The notes beneath the pieces are model-generated. The model was not told the origin of the DNA. It made no database searches and saw only the letters and a program-made list of their open reading frames with translations. Made by a program: the position numbers and the translations under genes. A stretch of DNA of 64,000 nucleotides from Streptomyces resistomycificus (GTDB taxonomy: Bacteria > Actinomycetota > Actinomycetes > Streptomycetales > Streptomycetaceae): NCBI RefSeq assembly GCF_001514265.1, contig NZ_KQ948991.1:62001-126000 (forward strand), read 5' to 3'. The first letter of the stretch is position 1; the number at the start of each line of letters is the position of its first letter. This document shows positions 25,320 through 33,074 of the stretch, in pieces.

Positions 25320-26180
25320 CTAGGAAAGTTGGAGGAGACCTCGTAGAAGGTCCCGGCTCTCGTCCGGCCCGGGACTGTCCTGCTGGAGTTCCTTCAGCGC
25401 CTTCTCGTACTGGGCGACGTCCTCGTGCTTGTCCAGGTACAGCGCGCTGGTGAGCTGCTCCAGGTACACGACGTCGGACAGGTCGGACTCCGGGAAGGAC
25501 AGGATCGTGAACGCGCCGCTCTCGCCGGAGTGCCCGCCGAAACTGAACGGCATTATCTGCAACCGCACGTTGGGGCGTGCCGAGACCTCGATCAGGTGCT
25601 GGAGCTGACCGCGCATCACCTCACGGTCGCCGTAGGGGCGGCGCAGGGCGGCCTCGTCCAGGATGATGTGGAACTCGGGGGCGCCGTCCTCCAGGAGGTA
25701 CTTCTGCCGCTCCAGGCGCAGCGCGACGCGCCGCTCCACGTCCTCCGCGCTCGCGCCCTTCATGCCGCGCCGGACGACCGCGCGGGCGTACTGTTCGGTC
25801 TGCAACAGGCCGTGCACGAACTGCACCTCGTACGCACGGATCAGGGTCGCCGCGCCCTCCAGGCCCACATAGGTGGGGAACCAGCTCGGCAGGACGTCCG
25901 AGTAACTGTGCCACCAGCCCGCGACATTGGCCTCCTTGGCGAGGGAGAGCAGCGAGTTGCGCTCCGCCTCGTCGGTGATGCCGTACAGCGTCAGCAGGTC
26001 CTCGACGTCCCGTGTCTTGAAGCTCACCCGGCCCAGCTCCATCCGGCTGATCTTCGACTCGGAGGCGCGGATCGAGTACCCCGCGGCCTCGCGCGTGATC
26101 CCGCGCGCCTCGCGCAGCCGCCTGAGTTGCGAGCCGAGCAGCATCCGCCGCACCACCGATCCGGGCTCTCCCGCGCTCAC
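25320..26180 (-). CDS. XRE-family regulator with DUF5753 domain
   Basis: A 286-residue protein: N-terminal helix-turn-helix at about 12-70 (LGSQLRRLREARGITREAAGYSIRASESKISRMELGRVSFKTRDVEDLL) and the DUF5753 domain at about 95-275 (YVGLEGAATLIRAYEVQFVHGLLQTEQYARAV ... DEAALRRPYGD ... QIMPFSFGGHSGESGAFTIL). These proteins (WhiJ-like) pair with small DUF397 proteins (BldB-like) to control development and antibiotics in streptomycetes. Both partners and an RsbW-like ATPase adjoin it. I choose the GTG at 26180, which has GGGGAGG about 9 nt upstream, over the TTG at 26198. Confidence 0.92.
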   Translation of the reverse strand: MSAGEPGSVVRRMLLGSQLRRLREARGITREAAGYSIRASESKISRMELGRVSFKTRDVEDLLTLYGITDEAERNSLLSLAKEANVAGWWHSYSDVLPSWFPTYVGLEGAATLIRAYEVQFVHGLLQTEQYARAVVRRGMKGASAEDVERRVALRLERQKYLLEDGAPEFHIILDEAALRRPYGDREVMRGQLQHLIEVSARPNVRLQIMPFSFGGHSGESGAFTILSFPESDLSDVVYLEQLTSALYLDKHEDVAQYEKALKELQQDSPGPDESRDLLRGLLQLS

Positions 26181-26488
26181 GTTCGTCAACCTCCCCAACC
26201 GTCTTCAGGGGCCGAAGTCTGCCACTAAAACACTCCGAGCAGTACTCGTCCGGTTACAGAGATGGAAAGAAGCCAAACCATCCGCACAGCGGGTGGACAG
26301 GTTTCGGAGAGGTGTAGGCAAGGAGTCGGGGAGAAGATGGCGGAAAAATTGGCCAACAAGCGGTACGGGAGGGTCCAATTCGGTCAGGTGCACGTGCATC
26401 TGCCCTTGCATCTGCCGAACGCATCCGAAACCATGGTCCCGCGCAACCGCTGCATCGCAACGACCGCGAATTCCCGGGAGTGCCTCGC
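26181..26488. promoter_or_regulatory. Divergent intergenic region of the regulatory triad with direct repeats
   Basis: This region separates the XRE gene (minus) from the ATPase gene (plus). At 26395-26418 two adjacent 12-bp units share TGCATCTGC. A third degenerate unit follows at 26419-26430, and GTGCACG precedes them. The 16-mer GTGCACGTGCATCTGC (26388-26403) recurs exactly, in the same orientation to its gene, upstream of the DUF397 gene. Probable binding site of the XRE protein or its partner. Confidence 0.6.
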
Positions 26489-26995
26489 ATGGGGACGAAT
26501 GGATCGACCATGCTCGAGCCGTTACGGCAGGGCCTTCCGCCGCTTGACCCCGCGGCCGTGAACAGCGCCGCCTCCTGTGCACTGCCCGCCCGCTTCGAAG
26601 CGGTGCGCGAGGCACGGCAGTTCAGCCGCAGGACACTGGACCAGTGGGATCTGGGCGACCGCTTCGACGACGTCTGTCTGGTGGTCTCCGAGCTGGTGAC
26701 CAACGCCCTGCGGCACGCGCTGCCGGCCAACACCCCTCGCGTGCCGGAGCAGAGCCCGCCCGTGCGGCTGCACCTGATGCGGTGGACCGAGCGACTGGTG
26801 TGCGCGGTGCGCGATCCCAGCCACGAGAGCCCCGTGGCACGCGAGACCGACGACTTCTCCGCGGAGTCCGGCCGCGGGCTGTTCCTGGTGGACTCCTTCA
26901 GCGACAGCTGGGGCTGGCACCCACTCGCCGGCACGCTGGGCGGCAAGGTCGTGTGGGCGCTCTTCCGGCTGCCGCAGCAACCTCCCGCCGAATAA
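26489..26995 (+). CDS. RsbW-like ATP-binding regulatory protein (HATPase_c_2)
   Basis: A 168-residue GHKL-fold protein resembling anti-sigma-factor kinases. The N box is LVVSELVTNALRHAL, where E and N bind Mg-ATP. The G1 box is degenerate (VRDPSHESPV in place of D-x-G-x-G), and the G2-like box is ESGRGLFLVDSFSD. Such Streptomyces proteins sit beside XRE-DUF5753 and DUF397 genes, and their targets are mostly unknown. The ATG at 26489 has GGGAG 8 nt upstream; the GTG at 26480 overlaps that site. It ends 2 bp before a hairpin terminator. Confidence 0.9.
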   Translation: MGTNGSTMLEPLRQGLPPLDPAAVNSAASCALPARFEAVREARQFSRRTLDQWDLGDRFDDVCLVVSELVTNALRHALPANTPRVPEQSPPVRLHLMRWTERLVCAVRDPSHESPVARETDDFSAESGRGLFLVDSFSDSWGWHPLAGTLGGKVVWALFRLPQQPPAE

Positions 26996-26996
26996 C

Positions 26997-27025
26997 GAAC
27001 CGCGGCGCTTTCGACGCCGCGGTTC
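26997..27025 (+). terminator. Hairpin terminator after the ATP-binding gene
   Basis: A perfect 11-bp stem (GAACCGCGGCG at 26997-27007 with its complement at 27015-27025) and a 7-nt loop begin right after the stop codon. Confidence 0.75.
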
Positions 27026-27085
27026 TACGCGCGTTACGGCCTGCCGGACACGTCGGTCATCGACCAATGCCCAGGTCAGACGGCA

Positions 27086-27358
27086 TCAACCCGCGATCAG
27101 GTGGTCGAACTCGCCGTCTTTGATACCCAGCAGCATCGCCTCGATCTCGGCCCTGGTGTAGACGAGCGCGGGACCTTCGGGGAAGCGTGAGTTGCGGACG
27201 GCGACCTCGCCCCCGGGAAGGCGCGCGAACTCCACGCAGGAGCCCTGCGAGTTGCTGTGCCGGCTCTTCTGCCAGGCGGCCATACCTTCCAGTCCGGGGG
27301 CAGGCATGCCGTTGTACACGCCGGACGCGTCTTCAACGTCGTACACGTCGTGGTCCAC
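27086..27358 (-). CDS. DUF397 small protein (BldB-like)
   Basis: A 90-residue protein; residues 28-86 form the DUF397 domain: WQKSRHSNSQGSCVEFA, then G-x-V-A-V-R-N-S-R/K-x-P-x-G-P (GEVAVRNSRFPEGP) and a C-terminal helix with F-x-x-L. DUF397 proteins act with XRE-DUF5753 regulators, as antitoxin-like or co-regulator partners. The GTG at 27358 has GGGGAG 7 nt upstream. About 80-115 bp upstream of the start are three 12-bp direct repeats shared with the divergent promoter of the triad. Confidence 0.9.
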   Translation of the reverse strand: MDHDVYDVEDASGVYNGMPAPGLEGMAAWQKSRHSNSQGSCVEFARLPGGEVAVRNSRFPEGPALVYTRAEIEAMLLGIKDGEFDHLIAG

Positions 27359-27684
27359 AGGTCGCTCCCCGGTGGTGCACTGGCTGGTGAGGCCATTGAT
27401 GCAGTGGTCAACTGACCCGGATCATAGCTCTGTTCATGTGCAGACGCATGGGCGGATGCATCTGCAGATGCACGTGCACGCGGGGTGTTCCTGCGGTTAC
27501 AGCCTGGACGGACGCGATGCACGAACGCCGCGCGCTGGGAAGGCCTGCCCTGCGTGTGTCACGCCCTGAAGGCCTGCCCTAGTAAGAGACGCGCAGCACG
27601 GCATTCGTGTTCCACCGGCCGGACGATGGCCGGATCGGACCGTCGCCCGGCCGGGGTCGCGGCGGCCGGAACGAGGGATGCCGG
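27359..27684. other. 326-bp intergenic stretch between rpsR2 and the DUF397 gene
   Basis: No coding sequence is supported. The part nearest the DUF397 gene carries its iterated motif (27437-27472). The rest, towards rpsR2, is ordinary GC-rich sequence with an incomplete direct duplication of AAGGCCTGCCCT (27540-27551 and near 27570). Confidence 0.6.
27437..27479 (-). promoter_or_regulatory. Three 12-bp direct repeats upstream of the DUF397 gene
   Basis: On the minus strand the units are TGCATCTGCAGA, TGCATCCGCCCA and TGCGTCTGCACA (27461-27472, 27449-27460, 27437-27448), preceded by GTGCACG. The first nine bases match the units at 26395 and 26407, suggesting one regulator binds both promoters. 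A 16-bp palindrome (TGCATCTGCAGATGCA, 27457-27472) is formed by units one and two. Confidence 0.6.
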
Positions 27685-27918
27685 TCAGCGGCTGGAGTAC
27701 GGCAGCAGCGCCATCTCCCGGGCGTTCTTGATCGCCCGCGCCAGCAGTCGCTGCTGCTGGGCGGTGACGCGGGTCACCCGGCGGCTGCGGATCTTGCCGC
27801 GGTCCGAGATGAACTTCCGCAGCAGATCGGTGTCCTTGTAGTCGATGTACGTCACTCCGGCCTGATCGAGTGGATTCGGCCGGTTCTTGGCGGGGACGCG
27901 GTCGGTCTTGCGGGGCAT
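27685..27918 (-). CDS. rpsR: 30S ribosomal protein S18, alternative paralogue
   Basis: A 77-residue S18 with the conserved core [53 protein letters not shown]. The N-terminus ([21 protein letters not shown]) lacks the cysteine-bearing segment found in the zinc-dependent form. It belongs to the set of zinc-free ribosomal paralogues (S18, L31, L33, L28, S14) that replace zinc-binding versions when zinc is scarce. It is the last gene of the minus-strand arm and lies 7 bp after the CobW-like gene. Confidence 0.95.
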   Translation of the reverse strand: MPRKTDRVPAKNRPNPLDQAGVTYIDYKDTDLLRKFISDRGKIRSRRVTRVTAQQQRLLARAIKNAREMALLPYSSR

Positions 27919-27925
27919 GGCGGGG

Positions 27926-29389
27926 TCAGACCTCCAGGAAGGTGTCGAAGGCGGGCGGCAGCCGCTTCCAGGCGTCGCGCCCGGCGGCGTACTCGGTGTC
28001 GGTCAGCAGGCAGGACTCCAGCAGTGCCTCCAGCCCGTCGCGGTCCAGGCCGGGGGACGTGAAGACGAGGTGCTGGCAGCAGTCGCCGTGCTCGGGGTGC
28101 CAGTCCAGCGCGGCGGCGGCGCGGCGCACCGGCGGGACCATCTCCCAGGCCGCGTCCGGCAGGGAGGCGAGCCACGGGCCCACGCTCTCCACGCACAACG
28201 CCCCGCCGGCCGCGTCCCAGTGCAGCAGCGAGTCCGGCCGGTCGGCGAGCCAGAACCTGCCCCGGCTGCGGGCGGCGGCGCAGGTGATGTCCTCGAGGGC
28301 CTGGTACAGCCGCTCCGGATGGAAGGGGCGACGGCGGTGCCAGACGAGGGTGGACACCCCGTGCGCGTCGGCCTCCGCGGGGAGCAGCGCACATGCCGGG
28401 TGCTGGGCGGCCGCGGCGGCTTCGACGTCGAAGCCGGCAAGGGCGGCCCGGACCAGCGGCGACGGCGGACGCTGAGGGTGGCTGCCGCCCGTCGGGCCGG
28501 GCGGGGACGCGGGGGTGTCGGCCGCCGGGCCGGTGGGTGTTGCGGGGGTGCCGGCCGCCGGGCCGGTGGGTGTTGCGGAGGTGCCGGCCGCCGGGCCGGT
28601 GGGTGTTGCGGAGGTGCCCTCGGCCGGACCGGGCCGGGATGCGGAGGCGCCGCCCGCCGACCCTGACCAGCCCGCCGTACCGAACCAGGACGTGGAGTCA
28701 CCGCCCAGCCAGCCAGGCCAGGACACGGAGTGGCCGCCCGTCACATCGGACCAGGGCGACATCCGTTCCGGGTAGGCCGCGCCCGCCAGGCCGCCGTGGC
28801 CGATCGGGACCTGGCGGGCCGTCGGATGCAGCTGGGCGAGCAGCTCCTGGTCCTCTTCGTCGGCCTCCGGGGAGTCGGCCACGGCGAGGACGGGGGCGTA
28901 CTCCAGCTGCCGGGCGAAGGTGTCGGCGACCGTCCGCTGGTCGGTGGCCGCGGCGGCGAGCCCGCGGTCGGCCAGGTCGTCACCGTTGCCGAGGTACGGC
29001 AGGACGAGCGCCGGGTCGACGGCGGTGATCACGCCGGTGAGGGTGAGCCCGCCGGAGATCACCACCTCGGCCATGGCCTTGGGCTCGACGGAGTCCCACA
29101 GCTCGACGACGGCGAGGCGGGTCAGGCCCGCCTCGGCGAGCCGTCGCAGCTCCGGCACCAGGTCCTCCCTGAGCGCACAGCACGCGCAGTCGTTGACCAG
29201 CGGCGCCTCGCCGGCGGACACGATGCCGGTGACGTCGCGGATGGTGCGGACGACTGTGCCGGCCGCGGCGGTCGCCAGGTCGTGGTGGAGTGCGACGCTG
29301 TCGGGCACCTCGGCGAGCAGCCGGTCGACGGCCGCCTTGCGGGCGTCGGCGTGCAACCCGCCGACGATGACGACGGAGAGCTCGGTCAC
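27926..29389 (-). CDS. CobW/ZNG-family-like protein with a degenerate nucleotide site
   Basis: A 487-residue protein of the G3E/CobW metallochaperone group, placed in the zinc-independent ribosomal operon. The metal motif CxCC is intact in [23 protein letters not shown], and the N-terminal strand ([22 protein letters not shown]) aligns with the P-loop region. But the Walker A G-x-x-x-x-G-K-[ST] is missing, so GTP binding is doubtful. The C-terminal CobW_C-like half (residues about 325-487, W-R-F-x-L-A-D-R-P region and [13 protein letters not shown]) is preserved. Between them is a low-complexity stretch (about 235-310) with an 11-residue [11 protein letters not shown] repeat. The GTG at 29389 lies 4 bp after the L31 stop. 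Confidence 0.82.
   Translation of the reverse strand: MTELSVVIVGGLHADARKAAVDRLLAEVPDSVALHHDLATAAAGTVVRTIRDVTGIVSAGEAPLVNDCACCALREDLVPELRRLAEAGLTRLAVVELWDSVEPKAMAEVVISGGLTLTGVITAVDPALVLPYLGNGDDLADRGLAAAATDQRTVADTFARQLEYAPVLAVADSPEADEEDQELLAQLHPTARQVPIGHGGLAGAAYPERMSPWSDVTGGHSVSWPGWLGGDSTSWFGTAGWSGSAGGASASRPGPAEGTSATPTGPAAGTSATPTGPAAGTPATPTGPAADTPASPPGPTGGSHPQRPPSPLVRAALAGFDVEAAAAAQHPACALLPAEADAHGVSTLVWHRRRPFHPERLYQALEDITCAAARSRGRFWLADRPDSLLHWDAAGGALCVESVGPWLASLPDAAWEMVPPVRRAAAALDWHPEHGDCCQHLVFTSPGLDRDGLEALLESCLLTDTEYAAGRDAWKRLPPAFDTFLEV
28515..28613 (-). repeat. In-gene tandem repeat of 33 bp, three copies
   Basis: Units 28515-28547, 28548-28580 and 28581-28613 are almost identical and encode an 11-residue Pro/Ala/Thr/Gly repeat in the linker of the CobW-like protein. 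Being a multiple of three, copy changes would not shift frame. Confidence 0.9.
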
Positions 29390-29393
29390 CGCA

Positions 29394-29642
29394 CTAGCCC
29401 TGCTTTCCGTACCGGCGCTCGAAGCGCTCGACGCGGCCGGCGGTGTCCAGGACGCGGGCGGTGCCCGTGTAGAAGGGGTGGCTGACGTTCGAGATCTCGA
29501 CGTCGACGACCGGGTAGGTCTGGCAGTCCTCCCACTCGACCGTCTTCTCGCTGGTCATGGTCGAGCGGGTGAGGAAGGCGTAGTTCGCGGCACGGTCTCG
29601 GAAGACGACGGGACCGTAGTCCGGGTGGATTCCCTTGCGCAT
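29394..29642 (-). CDS. rpmE2: 50S ribosomal protein L31 type B
   Basis: An 82-residue type B L31, zinc-independent: [28 protein letters not shown], then the core [37 protein letters not shown]. The CxxC pair of type A is absent (only one Cys, in EDCQTYP). Type B L31 is made under zinc limitation, replacing the zinc form so that metal is released. A GAGGAG-type ribosome site overlaps the end of rpmG 9 bp upstream. Confidence 0.95.
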   Translation of the reverse strand: MRKGIHPDYGPVVFRDRAANYAFLTRSTMTSEKTVEWEDCQTYPVVDVEISNVSHPFYTGTARVLDTAGRVERFERRYGKQG

Positions 29643-29651
29643 GGCGGTGGT

Positions 29652-29816
29652 TCAGCGCTCCTCTCGGAAGTCGACGTGCCGGGCGACGACCGGGTCGTAC
29701 TTGCGCAGGGTCATGCGGTCCGGGTCGTTGCGGCGGTTCTTGCGGGTCACGTAGGTGAAGCCGGTTCCGGCCGTGGACCGGAGCTTGATGACCGGGCGGA
29801 GTTCGTTGCGAGCCAT
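29652..29816 (-). CDS. rpmG: 50S ribosomal protein L33, zinc-free paralogue
   Basis: A 54-residue protein ([19 protein letters not shown], then [28 protein letters not shown] and a short acidic end). The paired cysteines of the zinc form are replaced, leaving no CxxC. Its ATG at 29814-29816 is only 6 nt from a TAAGAT -10 element, so the transcript is probably leaderless. It heads the minus-strand arm rpmG-rpmE2-cobW-rpsR. Confidence 0.93.
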   Translation of the reverse strand: MARNELRPVIKLRSTAGTGFTYVTRKNRRNDPDRMTLRKYDPVVARHVDFREER

Positions 29817-29822
29817 GCTGGT

Positions 29823-29850
29823 ATCTTACTGAAAATGAATTCCATTTGCA
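29823..29850. promoter_or_regulatory. Zur-like operator and leaderless promoter between the ribosomal arms
   Basis: The interval between rpmG and rpmB holds an AT-rich, roughly palindromic element starting TGAAAATG at 29830 and ending CATTTGCA at 29850, resembling actinobacterial Zur boxes. On the minus strand TAAGAT (29823-29828) is a good -10 whose start point would fall on the rpmG ATG. Zur with zinc would block both arms. The match is by eye only. Confidence 0.6.
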
Positions 29851-29878
29851 CGACCGCTTCGAGAGAGGTGCATCACCT

Positions 29879-30115
29879 GTGTCCGCCCACTGCATGCTGA
29901 CCGGTGCCCAGCCCGGCTTCGGCAACCGCATCTCCCACTCCCACCGGCGCACCTCGCGCCGCTTCGACCCGAACATCCAGTCCAAGCGCTACTGGCTGCC
30001 GAGCGAGGGGCGTCATGTACGGCTGCGGCTGAGCACCAAGGGGATCAAGACCGTCGACACGATCGGCGTCGAGGCGGCCGTGGCCCGGATCCGCGCGCGT
30101 GGGGTGAAGGTCTGA
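29879..30115 (+). CDS. rpmB: 50S ribosomal protein L28, alternative paralogue
   Basis: A 78-residue L28: [34 protein letters not shown], then [37 protein letters not shown]. Only the first of the two CxxC cysteine pairs' positions retains a Cys, consistent with a zinc-free form. I chose GTG 29879 (GAGAGAGG about 10 nt upstream), because upstream codons of the frame (from 29846) do not resemble L28. Its TGA overlaps the rpsN start (TGATG). Confidence 0.93.
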   Translation: MSAHCMLTGAQPGFGNRISHSHRRTSRRFDPNIQSKRYWLPSEGRHVRLRLSTKGIKTVDTIGVEAAVARIRARGVKV

Positions 30116-30420
30116 TGGCCAAGAAGAGCAAGATCGCGAGGAACGAGCAGCGCCAGGAGATCGTCGAGCGGTACGCCGCTCGCCGGGCCGAGCTGAAGGA
30201 GATCATCCGGCGGCCGTCCTCGACCGAGGAGGAACGACTCGCCGCGCAACGGGAGTTGCGTCGCCAGCCGAGGGACGCCAGTGCCACGCGGGTACGCAAC
30301 CGCGACCAGGTGGACGGGCGGCCCCGCGGCTACTTCCGCGCGTTCGGGCTGTCCCGGGTGGGCCTGCGCGAGCAGGCGCACGCGGGGTACCTGCCGGGTG
30401 TTCGGAAGTCGTCCTGGTAG
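30115..30420 (+). CDS. rpsN: 30S ribosomal protein S14, zinc-free paralogue
   Basis: A 101-residue long-form S14 ([30 protein letters not shown], then [60 protein letters not shown]). The zinc ribbon of the short form is absent. The end of the gene is duplicated immediately downstream: 38 bp at 30390-30427 recur at 30436-30473 with a few changes. Confidence 0.95.
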   Translation: MAKKSKIARNEQRQEIVERYAARRAELKEIIRRPSSTEEERLAAQRELRRQPRDASATRVRNRDQVDGRPRGYFRAFGLSRVGLREQAHAGYLPGVRKSSW

Positions 30421-30473
30421 GTCCGGTCCCGGGGGCCTGCCAGGCGTTCGGAAGTCGTCCTGGTGGGCCCGGT
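30390..30473 (+). repeat. Direct duplication of the 3' end of rpsN
   Basis: Two 38-bp copies (30390-30427 and 30436-30473) differ at only a handful of positions. The first contains the last codons and stop of rpsN; the second is non-coding, with TGG in place of TAG. Confidence 0.85.
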
Positions 30474-30550
30474 TACGCCCTGGTAGCTTGCTGCGGACCT
30501 TACGGCCGACCCGGCCGACGGGGCGACCGGCTACAGCTTGGGAGCTGCCA

Positions 30551-31072
30551 GTGACTTCGGCGACCTTCTGGCGCGGGGCGGCGCGACTGCGGACGGTGGC
30601 CGCGGCCGCCTCGCTGGCCGGCGCCCTCGCGCTGACCGCGTGCAGCGGTGACAGCGGCTCCGACGACGAGACCTCCACCGCCCCCAGCGCGTCCACGACC
30701 GCGAGCGCGGACTCGGGCGGCACGAACGGGGGCGGCGGGGGATCCACCGCCGCTTCCGACGGGCTGGAGGGCAGCTGGCTGGCCACCACCGACGGCGATG
30801 CCGTGGCGCTGGTGATCACCGGCACCAAGGTGGGGCTCTTCGCCACCGGCGGGGACGTGTGCAGCGGCACCGCCGGTGAGAAGTCCGGTGCTCAGGTGAT
30901 CCGCCTCCGGTGCACGGACGGCGGCAAGGAGCGCGCCGAGGGGACGGTGGACTCCGTCGGCAAGTCGCAGCTCGAGGTGACCTGGGAAGGCGACCTCGGC
31001 ACGGAGACCTACACCAGGTCGGAGGGCGGCCGGCTACCGAGCGGCCTGCCGACGGCGAGTCTGGGGTCCTGA
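30551..31072 (+). CDS. Putative secreted lipoprotein
   Basis: The 173-residue product starts with a lipoprotein signal (MTSATFWRGAARLRTVAAAASLAGALALTAC, lipobox LTAC, cysteine about 31). A Ser/Thr/Gly linker of about 40 residues follows, then a small beta-rich domain of about 100 residues (GLEGSWLATTDGDAVALVITG, a pair of cysteines, EGTVDSVGKSQLEVTWEGDLGTETYTRS). The domain is not recognised; its pattern is like small lipocalin- or calycin-type barrels. GTG 30551 has GGGAG about 7 nt upstream. Open frame before it is a shadow. Confidence 0.8.
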   Translation: MTSATFWRGAARLRTVAAAASLAGALALTACSGDSGSDDETSTAPSASTTASADSGGTNGGGGGSTAASDGLEGSWLATTDGDAVALVITGTKVGLFATGGDVCSGTAGEKSGAQVIRLRCTDGGKERAEGTVDSVGKSQLEVTWEGDLGTETYTRSEGGRLPSGLPTASLGS

Positions 31073-31136
31073 GGGGCGGCCGCAGCCCGGAGGGGCGGCC
31101 GCAGCCCTGAGAGGCGGCCGCAGCCCTGAGAAGCGA
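31071..31136. repeat. About 19-bp tandem repeats
   Basis: Three near-identical units around GAGGGGCGGCCGCAGCCC begin at the stop codon of the lipoprotein gene. Confidence 0.8.
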
Positions 31137-31150
31137 TCGGCGGCCGGGGC

Positions 31151-31250
31151 CGTGAGCGGGCGGCCAGGGTCTGAGCAGCGGCGTCAGGGCCTGAGCGGCG
31201 GCGCCGGAGGCTGAGCAGCGGCGCCAAGGGCTGAGCAGCGGCGCCGAGGG
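31151..31250. repeat. Five 20-bp tandem repeats
   Basis: Units of exactly 20 bp, based on CTGAGCAGCGGCGCCAAGGG, run from 31151 to 31250 (the first is the most diverged). They are non-coding and lie between two lipoprotein genes. Confidence 0.9.
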
Positions 31251-31341
31251 TGGCTCGGCCGGGGTGGGCGAGCGCGCCGCGGTTTCATGCGTGATGATCC
31301 ATGCAGTCGACCATCGGCATCACGCTCCCCAGAGGATCCTC

Positions 31342-31872
31342 ATGCGCTCCGCTCCCTCCCTCGCCGCCGCCGCACTCGCCGCCGCCTTCCTGCTCACCGC
31401 CTGCAGCGACGACGGCAGCGGCGGTGACACGGACTCCGGCAAGGGCGGCACCACCGCCTGCAAGATCGACGAGGTTGCCGTCGAGGTCGGGCCCGCCGCC
31501 GAAGCCCCCGCAGCCGGGGACACCGGCAGCGTCCCCGTCACGATCACCAACGGCGCCACCAAGTGCACCCTCGACGGCCTCCCCGCCGTCGAGATCCAGG
31601 CGGACGGCACCTCGGCCGCCGTGCCCGCCGACCCCGCGGCCAAGGCCCAGAAGCTGACCCTCGCCAAGGACCAGGCGATCTCGTTCACGATCACCTACGT
31701 CCGCGGCGAGTCGGGCGACGCGAAGAGCCTGGCCGCGAAGACGGCGAAGTTCAGCCTGCCCGGGTCCACGGCCACGCACAGCTTCCCGTGGTCGTACGGC
31801 GATGTCGCCCTGAAGGGCGGCGCGGGCGAGCCCGACGCCACGGTGAGCGGTTTCCAGCAGGTCGGTGACTGA
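31342..31872 (+). CDS. DUF4232-type lipoprotein
   Basis: The 176-residue product starts with MRSAPSLAAAALAAAFLLTAC (lipobox LTAC, cysteine 21). An immunoglobulin-like beta domain follows, as in DUF4232 proteins: AAGDTGSVPVTITNGATKCTLDGLPAVEI, then AKAQKLTLAKDQAISFTITYVRG and a W-S-Y segment near the end. Two cysteines (in GGTTACKI and TKCTLDG) probably form a disulfide. The protein is likely anchored at the outer face of the membrane; function is unknown. The ATG at 31342 follows GAGGATCC. Confidence 0.85.
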   Translation: MRSAPSLAAAALAAAFLLTACSDDGSGGDTDSGKGGTTACKIDEVAVEVGPAAEAPAAGDTGSVPVTITNGATKCTLDGLPAVEIQADGTSAAVPADPAAKAQKLTLAKDQAISFTITYVRGESGDAKSLAAKTAKFSLPGSTATHSFPWSYGDVALKGGAGEPDATVSGFQQVGD

Positions 31873-31898
31873 CTCGGCCGACTCGAGAAGGACGCGGC

Positions 31899-33017
31899 TC
31901 AGCCCAGCGGTCGGCGTGACCGGACCTGGGCCCGGTCGGCCGCGTCCGAACCCTCCGTCCAGCCCGCCTCGTCGCTGACACCGCGCAGGCGGGTCGTGGT
32001 GGTCTGCGGGAACATGCGGTCGAGGCGGTCGGTGACGGCGACCTCGCGGGTGGCGAGGACGGGCAGCAGGTCCTCGCTCACCGGACTCGCGGCGGCCTCG
32101 CGCAGCCGGGTGCCGACGCGGTGGGCGTAGGCGGCGAGGAAGGACTGCCGGAAGGTCTTGGTCCGCTTACGGCCGCCCGCGCGCTGTGCCGCCTCCGCCT
32201 TCGCCATCGCGGACTGGGCCTGGACGAGAAGCGAGGTGTAGAGCAGCTCGACCACCTCCAGGTCCGGTTCGAAGCCGACGACGGTCGAGAAGCCGAGCGG
32301 TTCGTTCCACACGGCACGGCAGTGGTTCGCGGTGGCGACCGCGTCGAGCAGCACCGCCTTGGCCTGTTCGTACGGCGGCTCGACACCGATCCGGCAGGCG
32401 CCGGGGGCGTCGGCCGTGGGCGCGCCGGCCGCGAGCACCGCCTCGTCCACGCTGTGCCGGGCCATCAGCTCCTGCGCCTTGGCGCTGAGCGCCTCGGCCT
32501 CCTCCGGGAAACCGGTCGCCTCCGCCTTGGCGAGGAGGGCGCGGATACGGGTGAGCATGCGGGTGTCCGACGTGGTGTGCTGCCGTGCGGTCGCCCCGCC
32601 GGCCGCCGCGGGCTGCTCCAGCGGCTCGATGGTGGGCAGGCGCAGCAGCAGGCGGTACAGCTCGAGGACCGTGGTGGCGTACGAGAAGCGGTCCGTACGA
32701 GGCGGGGCCTCGGTGGTCAGCTCGTCGAGCTGCGCGGTCCAGCGGGGGCCGCGCGGACCGTCGTAGGACGCCTGCGAGCGGATGAGCGCGGACAGCACGC
32801 GCGCGTGGACGTCGTCCAGTTCGCGGCGCACGATCCGTACGACGTCGGCGGGCTGCCAGCCGCGCCGCCAGGCCGTCGCCACGAACTCCTCGCCACGCCG
32901 GGTCAGTTCGGCGTCCGCCGCGGGGTCGGCCGCGAGGAGCGAGGCGCCTACGTCGAGGGCGGAGTCGGAGTCGGCGTAGAGGGCGGCCTGGAAGGCGCGT
33001 TCGACGGTGCTGGTCAC
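31899..33017 (-). CDS. DUF2786 domain protein
   Basis: A 372-residue cytosolic protein. Residues about 155-200 form the DUF2786 signature (MLTRIRALLAKAEATGFPEEAEALSAKAQELMARHSVDEAVL). A DUF7168-type region follows, with AKAVLLDAVATANHCRAVW and VVGFEPDLEVVELLYTSLLVQAQSAMAKAE. The C-terminus has KRTKTFRQSFLAAYAHRVGTRLREA. The N-terminal 130 residues (from the GTG/ATG at 33017) are helical and family-typical in Streptomyces. Such proteins also occur on phages, but flanks here look chromosomal. Function unknown. Confidence 0.85.
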   Translation of the reverse strand: MTSTVERAFQAALYADSDSALDVGASLLAADPAADAELTRRGEEFVATAWRRGWQPADVVRIVRRELDDVHARVLSALIRSQASYDGPRGPRWTAQLDELTTEAPPRTDRFSYATTVLELYRLLLRLPTIEPLEQPAAAGGATARQHTTSDTRMLTRIRALLAKAEATGFPEEAEALSAKAQELMARHSVDEAVLAAGAPTADAPGACRIGVEPPYEQAKAVLLDAVATANHCRAVWNEPLGFSTVVGFEPDLEVVELLYTSLLVQAQSAMAKAEAAQRAGGRKRTKTFRQSFLAAYAHRVGTRLREAAASPVSEDLLPVLATREVAVTDRLDRMFPQTTTTRLRGVSDEAGWTEGSDAADRAQVRSRRPLG

Positions 33018-33074
33018 CAGGCGATCGTCTCACCCCCCGAAACTCGGTCGCCGTCGCACGACCGCGCTTCGAGC

